64,000 bases of DNA from Halorussus vallis (lineage in GTDB: Archaea > Halobacteriota > Halobacteria > Halobacteriales > Haladaptataceae), in NCBI RefSeq assembly GCF_024138165.1, contig NZ_CP100000.1:3891870-3955869 (forward strand). The letters run 5' to 3'. The notes under the pieces were generated by a model. That model did not search any database. It had not been told where the DNA came from and saw only the letters and a program-made list of their open reading frames with translations. Shown in pieces: positions 25,776 through 32,581 of the stretch; within the stretch, counting starts at the first letter, position 1, and every line of letters begins with the position of its first letter. Made by a program: the position numbers and the translations under genes.

Positions 25776-25829
25776 AATCATTCCGTGCGTTGAACCGGTT
25801 TTTTGACGAACGTCGTCGTCCGAATTCAT
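25776..25829 (-). pseudogene. truncated duplicate of the MNSD gene start
   Basis: Eighteen codons from an ATG at 25829 (overlapping the previous stop as ATGA) match the start of the gene at 24897-25157: MNSDDDVRQKTGSTHGMI against MNSDEDVRQETGSTYGMV. The likeness ends at 25776, where GATTGATAAATCTTCCC begins; beyond it the frame has no coding character. It is a broken copy left by duplication or insertion. Confidence 0.6.
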
Positions 25830-26062
25830 TGTCCATCCTCCGGCTTCAGCGAATAGTCCATCGAGACGAACGCCTCCAGGCACTCCACGGAACAGAACCT
25901 CCGGCTTGTGGTGTTCGGATGCTTCCCGCCAGAGTCGGTCACTTCGATGTGGTCGTCATCGTCCGACGCCGGCTTCCACAGGACCATTATCTCTTCATCC
26001 CACGGCTGGTAGGCGGAGTTGTGCGGGCGCATTTCGGCACCGCATTTGAAGCACTCTTTCAC
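25826..26062 (-). CDS. zinc-finger protein, FCS/TRASH-like (78 aa)
   Basis: CFKCGAEM near the N terminus and RRFCSVECLEAF near the C terminus supply four Cys for one zinc ion; the FCSxxC form resembles FCS/TRASH-type fingers. GTG start at 26062 overlaps the previous stop. Its own stop overlaps the start of the broken MNSD copy. Confidence 0.65.
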   Translation of the reverse strand: MKECFKCGAEMRPHNSAYQPWDEEIMVLWKPASDDDDHIEVTDSGGKHPNTTSRRFCSVECLEAFVSMDYSLKPEDGQ

Positions 26063-26262
26063 GCCGACCCACCTCCATCTTTGTGAGGTGGGGTTGCTGG
26101 CGCATCGAAATCCAGTTCGGGACTGGCGGGTTCTTCGAAACGCTCGATTGATGTGCTGCCTTTCTCCGCTACTGCCGGCTCCAAGTTCAGCTCGTCAGGA
26201 TAGTCAAATCGAAGGGGGAAGCCACCCACCTCATTAGCCATCATCGCAAGCGCTTCGCTCAT
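26059..26262 (-). CDS. small hypothetical protein (67 aa)
   Basis: Starts at the ATG at 26262, which overlaps the preceding stop, and ends in a GTGA overlap. A helical first third is followed by a Pro/Glu/Asp-rich, probably disordered tail. No family recognised. Confidence 0.55.
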   Translation of the reverse strand: MSEALAMMANEVGGFPLRFDYPDELNLEPAVAEKGSTSIERFEEPASPELDFDAPATPPHKDGGGSA

Positions 26263-26375
26263 CCCGCTCCCCTTGCGACGATCACTTCGTCGTTCACAGT
26301 CCGATACACTACGGCGGTTTTGGGGCCGTCCTTGTGTACAGACAGTTCCGCTATTCCATTATGGTTTTTAATCAT
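26259..26375 (-). CDS. small beta protein (38 aa)
   Basis: A 38-codon gene with ATGA overlaps at both ends. The sequence reads as a three-stranded beta unit (GIAELSVHKDG, KTAVVYRTVNDEVIVARG). Both overlaps and the pattern support it as real. Function unknown. Confidence 0.55.
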   Translation of the reverse strand: MIKNHNGIAELSVHKDGPKTAVVYRTVNDEVIVARGAG

Positions 26376-26629
26376 CGGTCAGACACCTCGCTAAGCCGGT
26401 CCTCTGCCATTTCCAGCGCAACGAGCGCCTTCAGCACGTCACCCTTCGCTGTCTGTATTTCCTGTTCGGTACACGGCATATCGTGAATCCACGAAGCCGC
26501 TGACTCAGACTCGTGCTGTGCGACGGACCACAGATCCTCGATGGACGGCGGCCCCTCACCTTCGAATGCCTCTAATTCTGATCTGATCTGACTTTTCCAG
26601 TCACCGTATCGCTCGGATTCTTGTGTCAT
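26372..26629 (-). CDS. helical hypothetical protein, first gene of minus-strand cassette (85 aa)
   Basis: A good Shine-Dalgarno sequence GAGGTGAT lies 4-5 bases before the ATG at 26629. The product is helical and acidic with one Cys. It heads a chain of at least four genes coupled by ATGA or GTGA. The transposase gene starts 87 bp away in the other direction. Confidence 0.6.
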   Translation of the reverse strand: MTQESERYGDWKSQIRSELEAFEGEGPPSIEDLWSVAQHESESAASWIHDMPCTEQEIQTAKGDVLKALVALEMAEDRLSEVSDR

Positions 26630-26683
26630 GCTATCACCTCACCAGTCGCTGAAGTCGTGGAATTCGGGACATTGGACGGGGAA

Positions 26684-26695
26684 GATTTATCAATC
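26684..26695. promoter_or_regulatory. AT-rich promoter element GATTTATCAATC (shared with 25768-25779)
   Basis: ATTTAT lies about 28 bp before the transposase ATG at 26716, so it fits a TATA box for a leaderless transcript. A 17-bp block (minus strand GATTGATAAATCTTCCC) is shared exactly with 25763-25779. In reverse it lies 55-70 bp before the minus cassette, so it may serve both directions. Confidence 0.5.
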
Positions 26696-26715
26696 GTTCT
26701 CGGACTTTTACGTGT

Positions 26716-28350
26716 ATGACCGGCGACACCCGCGCGGCGGCCGAGCCCGCTCTTGGCGAGCAGGCCATCGCGCAGGCTGTCGCTGACGAACCCGGCCCCC
26801 TCACGACGGACCGTGAGGACGGACTCGATGGCGGTGGACGTGAGCACCCGCAGTCCGTCGCTCAGGCCCACATCTACCGGATTCTCACCGGACGCTCGTT
26901 CTTCGAACTGGAGCGCCACTTCGACCGCTACCCGACGATTCGGGAGTCGCTCGGCCTCGAAGACAACCTCGACCACTCCTCGTTCTCCTACTCGATGCGC
27001 GAGCAGTTCGAGGACATGGACGTCTTCTTCGAGAGCTACGCCGACTACATCCGCGACCGAATCGAAGCCGGGCTCCCGAACAGCCTCACCGAGCCGTACC
27101 TCGACACTCCCGACCCCGAGGACGACTCCGAGCCGTTGCCGGAGATCCCCGAAGCTGCGAAGGACGAGAAGATTCGTCACGTCCGGGCGATCATGCTCGA
27201 AGAGACCGACTTCGACCGCGCCAGTAACGCTACCTACGAGGCCGGAAGCATTCTCACGCCGTTCCTCGAAGCCGCGCAGGAAGGCGACGCGCCGGCCAAC
27301 GTCATCAGCGACAACAAGCACGACTTCGCCATCAAGACGGCGTTCAACGCCGTCAAACAGCGCGACGCCGACGGATGGCACGAGGAGTTCAAGCGCGTCA
27401 ACGGCCGCGTCCTCCGTGCCGCGACCGGCTCGGGGATGCTCCAGGGCGACCTGGACGCCTACATCGACATCACGGTCATCCCGTACTGGCCGCAGACCGA
27501 CAACCCGGCCGAGGGCCACCGGCAGGGCGAACCCAAGAAGGGAACGACCTACGGCTTCCACTTCGCCACACTCGTCGCGCACGACCAGGAGCACGACAAG
27601 GACGTCGCGGTCGCGGTCGAACCCTACACGCAGGACATCGGCCCCTATGACCTCGTTGAGCGGCTCCTCGATGAAGCCAAGGAGTACGTCTCCATCGATA
27701 GCCTGCGACTGGATTCGGGCTTCGAATCGGCGCGCATCCTGAAGCTTTGCCGGGAGCGAGACATCATGCCGACGGTCCGGCTGAAGCGCCGGGGAGACGA
27801 ACTCAAGGGCGCGCTCGCGGCGATGGACGGCCGCTTCGACGACTACGAGAACTATCCCGTCACGTCCTCCGAGCACAACCTCTCCGAGAAGGTCCGCGTC
27901 GTCTCGGAGCCCGACTGGAACAACGCCAAGAAGGACGACTTCGAGACCGTCATCAGCACCAGCCAGCAGACGTTCGGGGACTACGGCGACGGTGACGAAC
28001 CGGACGTCCTTGACGTCGATGAGGTGCCGAAGATCCTCTGGCAGGCCCGTCGGCCGTACGGGACGTTCAACACCGAGGACAGCCCCGAGGAGATCATCCG
28101 CCGGCACAAACTCCGGTGGCGTGTTGAGAACTCCTACGCGGAGAAGAAGACGAAGCTGATGGCGCGCACCGGGTCGCGCGACCACGGCGTCCGCGTCTTC
28201 CTCTTCTGGCTCAGCACGCTCCTCTACAACGGCTGGATGCTCACCCGGAAGTTCCTCCGAGAGGACTTCCCGAACCACCGTCCACAGGACCGGGGCGCGG
28301 TGGAACTCACCACGTTCGTGAAGAAGATCCTCCGGTTGGACTACGGGTAG
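26716..28350 (+). CDS. DDE transposase (544 aa)
   Basis: The catalytic triad is visible in an RNase-H-like order: D251 in AYIDITVIPYW, D333 in SLRLDSGFES, and E471 in RWRVENSYAEKKTKL, followed by the hydrophobic FLFWLSTLLYNGWML helix seen in archaeal IS4/IS5-superfamily transposases. An N-terminal helical domain precedes them. I cannot assign the IS family, and I find no convincing terminal inverted repeats. It may be an IS with weak ends or a gene kept by the virus. The frame is intact. Confidence 0.8.
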   Translation: MTGDTRAAAEPALGEQAIAQAVADEPGPLTTDREDGLDGGGREHPQSVAQAHIYRILTGRSFFELERHFDRYPTIRESLGLEDNLDHSSFSYSMREQFEDMDVFFESYADYIRDRIEAGLPNSLTEPYLDTPDPEDDSEPLPEIPEAAKDEKIRHVRAIMLEETDFDRASNATYEAGSILTPFLEAAQEGDAPANVISDNKHDFAIKTAFNAVKQRDADGWHEEFKRVNGRVLRAATGSGMLQGDLDAYIDITVIPYWPQTDNPAEGHRQGEPKKGTTYGFHFATLVAHDQEHDKDVAVAVEPYTQDIGPYDLVERLLDEAKEYVSIDSLRLDSGFESARILKLCRERDIMPTVRLKRRGDELKGALAAMDGRFDDYENYPVTSSEHNLSEKVRVVSEPDWNNAKKDDFETVISTSQQTFGDYGDGDEPDVLDVDEVPKILWQARRPYGTFNTEDSPEEIIRRHKLRWRVENSYAEKKTKLMARTGSRDHGVRVFLFWLSTLLYNGWMLTRKFLREDFPNHRPQDRGAVELTTFVKKILRLDYG

Positions 28351-28530
28351 CGCCTGAAGTTCCTCTCCGAGCTCGCAACTCGTGAGAGACATCACCGGCT
28401 GACGCGGGCGTTTCTGCTCTTCTTTTCGACACTTTCGCCGCTCTCCGACCACCGAGCGATGTGACCGGGACGGGATCGACCGGGATTCGCGGTGGATCGG
28501 TGCGAATCCGCGTCCTCTCCCGTTCGAACT

Positions 28531-28809
28531 TCAACGTACGTCATCGCGTCCTCCGTCCTCTCGCGGATCTTCGACGAGTTCGTACACTCCTGTCCCAAGA
28601 AGGTTCCCGATATGCTCGTGCTCGGCGAGGCGCTTCAGCCGCCGATTGATGTACTGGCGGGATACGTCGGCGAGCCCTCGTTCGTCGAGCTGCTTTCGCG
28701 CGAGGGTAGGAGTGAGCCGCCCCTCGACGAGTAGATCGAGGAGCGCCCGGTCGAGGTCGTTGAGTTGGTCCGGCGAGAGAGTCACTGCCGGAGAGTTGCT
28801 TTTCGACAT
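28531..28809 (-). CDS. winged-helix repressor, phiH1-repressor-like (92 aa)
   Basis: A short winged-helix protein: helix 1 LSPDQLNDLDRALLDLLVEG, a recognition-helix region SRQYINRRLKRLAEHEHI, and a wing ending GTGVYELVED. The form resembles the phiH1-type repressor group of haloarchaeal viruses. It is transcribed away from the early operon, with repeats in the shared control region that would suit autoregulation. It is the best candidate for the lysogeny repressor. Confidence 0.7.
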   Translation of the reverse strand: MSKSNSPAVTLSPDQLNDLDRALLDLLVEGRLTPTLARKQLDERGLADVSRQYINRRLKRLAEHEHIGNLLGTGVYELVEDPREDGGRDDVR

Positions 28810-28897
28810 TTACAACAGTAACGATTCGCGCCATCAACAAGTAACTTACGACAGAACTTACCATCGAAACGTTGCATGAGTAGTTTACAATAGCAAC
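28809..28897. promoter_or_regulatory. candidate repressor operators in the divergent control region
   Basis: TTTACAACAGTAAC (28809-28822, overlapping the repressor start) and TTTACAATAGCAAC (28884-28897, touching the early TATA box) differ at 2 of 14 positions. Between them AACTTAC occurs twice, 12 bp apart (28843-28849 and 28855-28861). The block is far AT-richer than its surroundings. Binding at both ends would control both genes. Confidence 0.6.
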
Positions 28898-28905
28898 CTT
28901 TATGG
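28896..28905 (+). promoter_or_regulatory. early promoter TATA box
   Basis: ACCTTTATGG follows the second operator-like repeat. Transcription would start near 28925-28930 and leave a leader of about 80 nt before the ATG at 29010. Overlap with the repeat suggests direct repression. Confidence 0.5.
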
Positions 28906-28943
28906 TGTTGGCAAATAGACTATAGAGTAAGAAGCGCGGGACA

Positions 28944-29006
28944 CCGGCCAGAAGTTGGCCGGGGCGTGCGACAACACGCCCGACCGTGCTTCACCCACGG
29001 TGAAGC
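28944..29006 (+). promoter_or_regulatory. three-hairpin leader with hidden ribosome binding site
   Basis: Three perfect stems follow each other: CCGGCCA/TGGCCGG (28944-28962), GGCGTG/CACGCC (28963-28980) and GCTTCACC/GGTGAAGC (28988-29006). The third stem holds GGTGA, the only Shine-Dalgarno-like sequence before the ATG at 29010. Folding would hide it, so translation of the early operon may be switched at RNA level. Confidence 0.6.
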
Positions 29007-29009
29007 AAC

Positions 29010-29363
29010 ATGAACGACGACATGGACGAAAAAGAAAGCATCGACACCCCGCTCGAAATCTTCCTCGACGGCTACACGTACATCGGGGAAGACGGCGAGG
29101 GATACCACCACCACGCGGACCGAAGCACCTCGCGCATCATCGTCTGCGACGACGAGGGCGAGCGCGTCGGCGAGCGCGGCTGGCACGTCCGTCTCACCGG
29201 CGAGGTCGACCACGTCGAGCACGGCCTGAAGTACGCCGCCGACCTTGAACGCTGGGCCAACTACGTCGACACCAAGCGCGGTTGGGAAGACCGCGCGCTC
29301 AAAACCCACCCTGGCCTCCTCGGCCAGATGGACAACGCCTTTCAGACCGGAGGGCAGGCCTGA
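29010..29363 (+). CDS. first gene of the early operon, hypothetical (117 aa)
   Basis: Soluble acidic protein with a strand-rich start (LEIFLDGYTYIGEDGEG), a His cluster (YHHHAD), and a helical C-terminal half with several Trp. No family recognised. It is the first gene after the repressor-controlled promoter and the hairpin leader, so it is probably made earliest after induction. The stop overlaps the next start (TGATG). Confidence 0.7.
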   Translation: MNDDMDEKESIDTPLEIFLDGYTYIGEDGEGYHHHADRSTSRIIVCDDEGERVGERGWHVRLTGEVDHVEHGLKYAADLERWANYVDTKRGWEDRALKTHPGLLGQMDNAFQTGGQA

Positions 29364-29671
29364 TGTCGACCACTGACAGCGCGAGCGGCACCCCGCCGCT
29401 CACCGAGCGCGACGTCCGCGCCGCCGGCGAGCTCCTACTCGTCGTCGAGCATGCGCCCGATCTCTACCACGTCTACTCGGAGGACGGAACGGAGTACACC
29501 GTCGACGCCCGCGGCGGCGTCTGCGACTGCGACGACTACCACTACCGAGCGCCCGACGACGGGTGTAAACACCTGCGGAGAGTGCGGTTCGCGACCGGGC
29601 AGCGAGAACTCCCCGACGGAGTCCGGCTCGACCCGTTGCTCGTCCAGGCGGCCGAGGAGGTCGAGAACTGA
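29363..29671 (+). CDS. SWIM zinc-finger protein (102 aa)
   Basis: I start it at the ATG at 29363, overlapping the previous stop. Residues 34-70 form a SWIM finger: YHVYSEDGTEYTVDARG, then C54-x-C56 and, eleven residues on, C68-x-H70. SWIM fingers bind DNA or proteins. Stand-alone SWIM proteins are common in haloarchaea and their viruses. Confidence 0.8.
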   Translation: MSTTDSASGTPPLTERDVRAAGELLLVVEHAPDLYHVYSEDGTEYTVDARGGVCDCDDYHYRAPDDGCKHLRRVRFATGQRELPDGVRLDPLLVQAAEEVEN

Positions 29672-29811
29672 TGACGTGTGACTGCGACAGCGAGACGGAC
29701 GTCTCCCAGACGGTCTACCGCGACCCGCGGACTGGTCGCGACCACGTCCAGTACATCTGCGAGGAGTGCGGTGACGTCGTCAAGAATCCGGCCAACGGGA
29801 GGATGGTCTGA
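29671..29811 (+). CDS. zinc-finger miniprotein (46 aa)
   Basis: A 46-codon gene whose ATG overlaps the SWIM stop and whose TGA overlaps the next start. CDC at residues 3-5 and CEEC form one likely zinc site, with a strand VYRDPRTGRDHVQYI between. Good codon bias. Confidence 0.65.
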   Translation: MTCDCDSETDVSQTVYRDPRTGRDHVQYICEECGDVVKNPANGRMV

Positions 29812-29975
29812 TGGCGGGCGAGTGCCGACAGCACGGTTGCACGAACCCCCGTCGGGAGGATGGCCGGGATGCGTTCGCCAACCAGTTCTGCAGCCCACAG
29901 TGCGAGGTCACGTACGACAAACGCCGGATGGACGCCCGCGAGGCCGCCCTGGAGGCCGGTGATGATGATGAGTGA
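29811..29975 (+). CDS. zinc-finger miniprotein (54 aa)
   Basis: CRQHGC near the N terminus and FCSPQC in the middle supply four Cys for one zinc; the FCSPxC form is common in small haloarchaeal proteins. A basic helix (TYDKRRMDAREAA) and an acidic end follow. It overlaps the next gene by 8 bases. Confidence 0.65.
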   Translation: MAGECRQHGCTNPRREDGRDAFANQFCSPQCEVTYDKRRMDAREAALEAGDDDE

Positions 29976-30195
29976 CATCGTCGAGGCGCGCCGCGCGTTC
30001 ATCCAGGAACTCACGAAACGACCGCTCGTCGAGGACGTCGACTTCAGTCGAGACGGCTATCGGACCGTTGTCCTCACCCTCGGTGAACCCGGCACGGAAC
30101 TCACCGAGTGCCCCTGCTGTGGTGCGGTCGGACTCCCCGAGCGGATCGAGGATCATGACTGCCAGGAGTTCCGCGAGTGGAGGGCCGACCAGTGA
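29968..30195 (+). CDS. zinc-finger hypothetical protein (75 aa)
   Basis: A helix and a strand pair (YRTVVLTLGE) are followed by CPCCG and a later EDHDC, a possible zinc site. ATG codons at 29965 and 29968 are both possible. The stop overlaps the next GTG (GTGA). Confidence 0.6.
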   Translation: MSDIVEARRAFIQELTKRPLVEDVDFSRDGYRTVVLTLGEPGTELTECPCCGAVGLPERIEDHDCQEFREWRADQ

Positions 30196-30431
30196 ACGCC
30201 CAGACGGCCAGTGAGTTACGGCGGCTCGCCCGCGGTCGCTCCTACGCCGCGTTCAAGAGCGCCGCGCTGGCGTGCGGCATGCAGGAGGCGGAGGCCGAAC
30301 TCGTCTGGCACCACGACGGCCAGCCCTCGAGGGGAGAGCCCGTGCTCGCTGTTCGTGAGTCGGGCGCGGAACTCCGTGGGGAGGGAGCGGCGTGGCTGAC
30401 GTCGACTGCGGTCGCGAGGGTCGAACGATGA
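30192..30431 (+). CDS. small hypothetical protein (79 aa)
   Basis: GTG at 30192 overlapping the previous stop is the likely start. A helical first half (ASELRRLARGRSYAAFKSAA) and an alpha/beta second half give no clear family. Stop and next start overlap (ATGA at 30428-30431). Confidence 0.55.
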   Translation: MNAQTASELRRLARGRSYAAFKSAALACGMQEAEAELVWHHDGQPSRGEPVLAVRESGAELRGEGAAWLTSTAVARVER

Positions 30432-30793
30432 GCGTTCTCGACCACTTCCGCAGGACCGACGAGCCCCACGCGATTCCGGGCGACGACGTCTGGGACGCCC
30501 TCCGGAACGAGCGTCGCCGCAGAATCATCCAGTACGCCGCCCAAATGGACTCAGGGGAGGCGGTTTCGCTGGGCGTGCTCGCCGACGACCTCTCCGCAGC
30601 CGAGTACGGCCCGGAGTATACGTCGGGTGAGCGGAAGGCAGTCTATGTGGCGCTCTATCAGCGGCATCTCGACAACCTCGACCAGGTCGACGTCGTCGAC
30701 TACGACCCCGACCGGGGCGTGGTTCGGCGCGGATCTCGCGCGGGTGAACTCGCGGGTGCACTGCGGGCGGTCGCGGAGGCGATTCACGGATGA
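30428..30793 (+). CDS. DUF7344-like winged-helix protein (121 aa)
   Basis: Residues 20-100 follow the haloarchaeal winged-helix pattern of DUF7344: VWDALRNERRRRIIQYAAQ, then SLGVLADDLSAAE, KAVYVALYQRHLDNLDQVDVV and a wing YDPDRGVV. These proteins are usually transcription regulators. As a middle gene of the early operon it may turn later genes on or host genes off. It starts at the ATGA overlap. Confidence 0.75.
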   Translation: MSVLDHFRRTDEPHAIPGDDVWDALRNERRRRIIQYAAQMDSGEAVSLGVLADDLSAAEYGPEYTSGERKAVYVALYQRHLDNLDQVDVVDYDPDRGVVRRGSRAGELAGALRAVAEAIHG

Positions 30794-31299
30794 GCCGTCG
30801 GCCGCACCACTGGATGGAGATGACAACACACTTTGAGTTATTGACGCGGGAGTCAGGCGACCAGTACGGGGTTGCAACAGGCGAGATCTCCTGCGACCGC
30901 TGCCACGCCGTGTCCCTTCACGTGGAGCACATCGATCACGAGGTCTGGTGCCCAAATAGCGAGCACTACGACGAGCGACCGCCCGCACGGACGCCGATGG
31001 GGTGGATCGTGCCCGAGCGCCCCGAGCGTTCCGGCCACGACCCCCGGATCGAGACGTGCATGGTCGCCGCGCGGACGCGAACGCTCAACCCGATGGACTA
31101 CGCCGACTGCTCCGCGGCCAGTGTCGAGGAGTCCCTGGATTTCTTCGGACAATTCCTCCGCCGAGCCGACGAGTATCACCTCCGGCGCCACCAGCACGAC
31201 TACAACGACTTGGACTGGCGGCTCGACGAGCTGCGGCCGGAGGAAGTGAACGCGCCCGAACACCGACTGTCGCAGGGACGCGTAGAAGCCGGCGACTGA
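30790..31299 (+). CDS. last gene of the early operon, zinc-binding hypothetical (169 aa)
   Basis: ATGA overlap at 30790-30793 fixes the start. CDRCHAVSLHVEHIDHEVWCP in the first third carries Cys and His for a likely zinc site. The C-terminal half is helical and charged, with DEYHLRRHQHDYNDLDWRLDE. No family recognised. The next 160 bases are non-coding. Confidence 0.65.
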   Translation: MSRRPHHWMEMTTHFELLTRESGDQYGVATGEISCDRCHAVSLHVEHIDHEVWCPNSEHYDERPPARTPMGWIVPERPERSGHDPRIETCMVAARTRTLNPMDYADCSAASVEESLDFFGQFLRRADEYHLRRHQHDYNDLDWRLDELRPEEVNAPEHRLSQGRVEAGD

Positions 31300-31462
31300 A
31301 CTGGCGTGGGGGTCTGTTCTCCCAGGGTTAACCAACACACAGTGGTCGATGCGCCAGATGTTGGTTAAAACTAATGTCGTGGATGCCGCTCGGGCGGAGT
31401 CGAAAGGGGTTGCCGGCAGGTTCGTTCAGGTTCTACGCAGGAATAGGTTGATCGAGGCTTCG

Positions 31463-32011
31463 TTAGAGTTCGCTAGTTTCGCTGGACTCTGCGAGCTGCA
31501 TATCTACAATCGTCACTCCGGGAACGGTCCGTTGAGCACCTTGGACGGTCTCGTACGTGTAGGGGCCTTGAACAACCGCCCAGAGTTCGACAGTATCTCC
31601 TTCTAAGAAACGGTCACCCTCTCAGCCGCCGAAGATATCGCTGTAGCTGTTGCCGTCCGGCACGAACAACCGGAAGAGGAACTGGCCGTCTTGCTCTATG
31701 ACTTGGTTGATGCCCGCCTGTTCGTAGTAGATGTAGTCTCCGACGTGGTTCTCGATATCCCGGAACAGATCTTCGTAGGAGATTACTTTGGCGTTTGATT
31801 TCACCTCTGAGACATCGTAGTCACTGACGGTGGCGGTCGTAGTTTCGATCGTTGTTGGGTCTGCGGTCGTGGTTTCGACAGTAGTCTCGGGTACCGTACT
31901 CGTCTGTGGATTCGTTGTCGAGCCGCTCGTGTTTTCGTCGCTGCTACCTGTGCAGCCTGCGAGCGGGAGAGCCGTTGCGGCTGTAAGACTGATGTACTTA
32001 CGTCTATTCAT
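31463..32011 (-). pseudogene. Tat lipoprotein with OB-like C-terminal domain, in-frame TGA
   Basis: MNRRKYISLTAATALPLAGC is a haloarchaeal Tat lipoprotein signal with lipobox LAGC (Cys 20). A Thr/Glu-rich linker (to about residue 62) leads to a soluble domain with KVISYEDLFRDIENHVGDYIYYE. A TGA at 31622-31624 ends it after 129 residues, but the same frame goes on with a clear family-like ending, GDRFLEGDTVELWAVVQGPY to MQLAE, for 52 more codons to a TAA at 31463-31465. So one codon is nonsense: a mutation, a sequencing error or readthrough. The full form would be about 182 residues, anchored outside the cell membrane. Confidence 0.7.
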
Positions 32012-32042
32012 ACGTAAGCGAACACATATTTGGTTTAAAAAC
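31997..32042 (-). promoter_or_regulatory. promoter and inverted repeat at the lipoprotein start
   Basis: CTTACGT (31997-32003) and ACGTAAG (32012-32018) form a perfect 7-bp inverted repeat round the ATG at 32009-32011. On the minus strand GTTTTTAAACC (about 32032-32042) gives a TATA box about 26 bp before the ATG. The gene is probably leaderless, and the repeat may be an operator. Confidence 0.5.
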
Positions 32043-32098
32043 TTACTGATTGAGTGATATACAGTGATCCGCTAGGTACTCGTTCTTGACGTCGGTGA

Positions 32099-32284
32099 TT
32101 AGTTAGCTGTCGGAACCGTCGCCTTCTTTGGATTTCCCTCCATGTCATGGCCCTCTTGTTCGAGACGCTGTCTGACTGCCTCCCGAATCCACGCTGCACG
32201 ACTGTCCCCGTAGCCTAGCTGCCCGTCGATTTTTTCGACCATGTCTCCAGGCATCGGTACCGTGACGTCCTTTCGGTTCTCCAT
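32099..32284 (-). CDS. ribbon-helix-helix regulator (61 aa)
   Basis: The start KDVTVPMPGDMVEKIDGQL followed by SRAAWIREAVRQRLEQEG is a classic ribbon-helix-helix fold: a DNA-binding strand, then two helices. It is divergent from a second RHH gene at 32391, with repeated sites between. It probably binds as a dimer of dimers and controls both. Confidence 0.75.
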   Translation of the reverse strand: MENRKDVTVPMPGDMVEKIDGQLGYGDSRAAWIREAVRQRLEQEGHDMEGNPKKATVPTAN

Positions 32285-32390
32285 ACCTGCCCCAATCCAC
32301 CGTGGTTATTTAATAACTGGCCACGTGGTAACGTGGTTAATAACCACAACAACTATATCAGGTTAGTGGGAACGTGGTAACGTGGCAACA
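32285..32390. promoter_or_regulatory. divergent RHH control region with repeated operator-like sites
   Basis: ACGTGGTAACGTGG occurs at 32323-32336 and 32372-32385. A half site CGTGG is also at 32301-32305 and an inverted CCAC at 32344-32347. A minus TATA box lies in the palindrome TTATTTAATAA (about 32306-32316), right for a leaderless start at 32284. A plus TATA box CTATATC (32353-32359) serves the gene at 32391. The sites overlap or touch both promoters. Confidence 0.65.
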
Positions 32391-32543
32391 ATGAGGCGTA
32401 TCAGTGTCGGGGTGTCCATGCCCCAAGAACTCATCGACAAAATCGACGCCCACCGCGACGCCTCCAGCGAAAGCCGGTCGGAGTACATTCGCGACGCGGT
32501 CAAACAGCGGATGGCAGAGGAGGATGCGGAAAACGGAGCGTGA
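32391..32543 (+). CDS. second ribbon-helix-helix regulator (50 aa)
   Basis: RRISVGVSMPQELIDKIDAH, then SRSEYIRDAVKQRMAEED, is again a ribbon-helix-helix unit, related in form to the minus-strand one. Fifty codons, good codon bias and a well-placed TATA box support it. The two may cross-regulate. Confidence 0.75.
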   Translation: MRRISVGVSMPQELIDKIDAHRDASSESRSEYIRDAVKQRMAEEDAENGA

Positions 32544-32581
32544 CGCCTGAGACGATAGGATAGGCTACTGAGTAATCGAAT

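Noticed and set aside
26640..28530. Terminal inverted repeats round the transposase
   Set aside because: Only short matches such as TGAAGT were found on both sides; these are expected by chance.
31349..31606. Plus-strand frame of 85 codons
   Set aside because: Mostly antisense to the end of the broken lipoprotein gene, whose family-like C terminus is on the minus strand.
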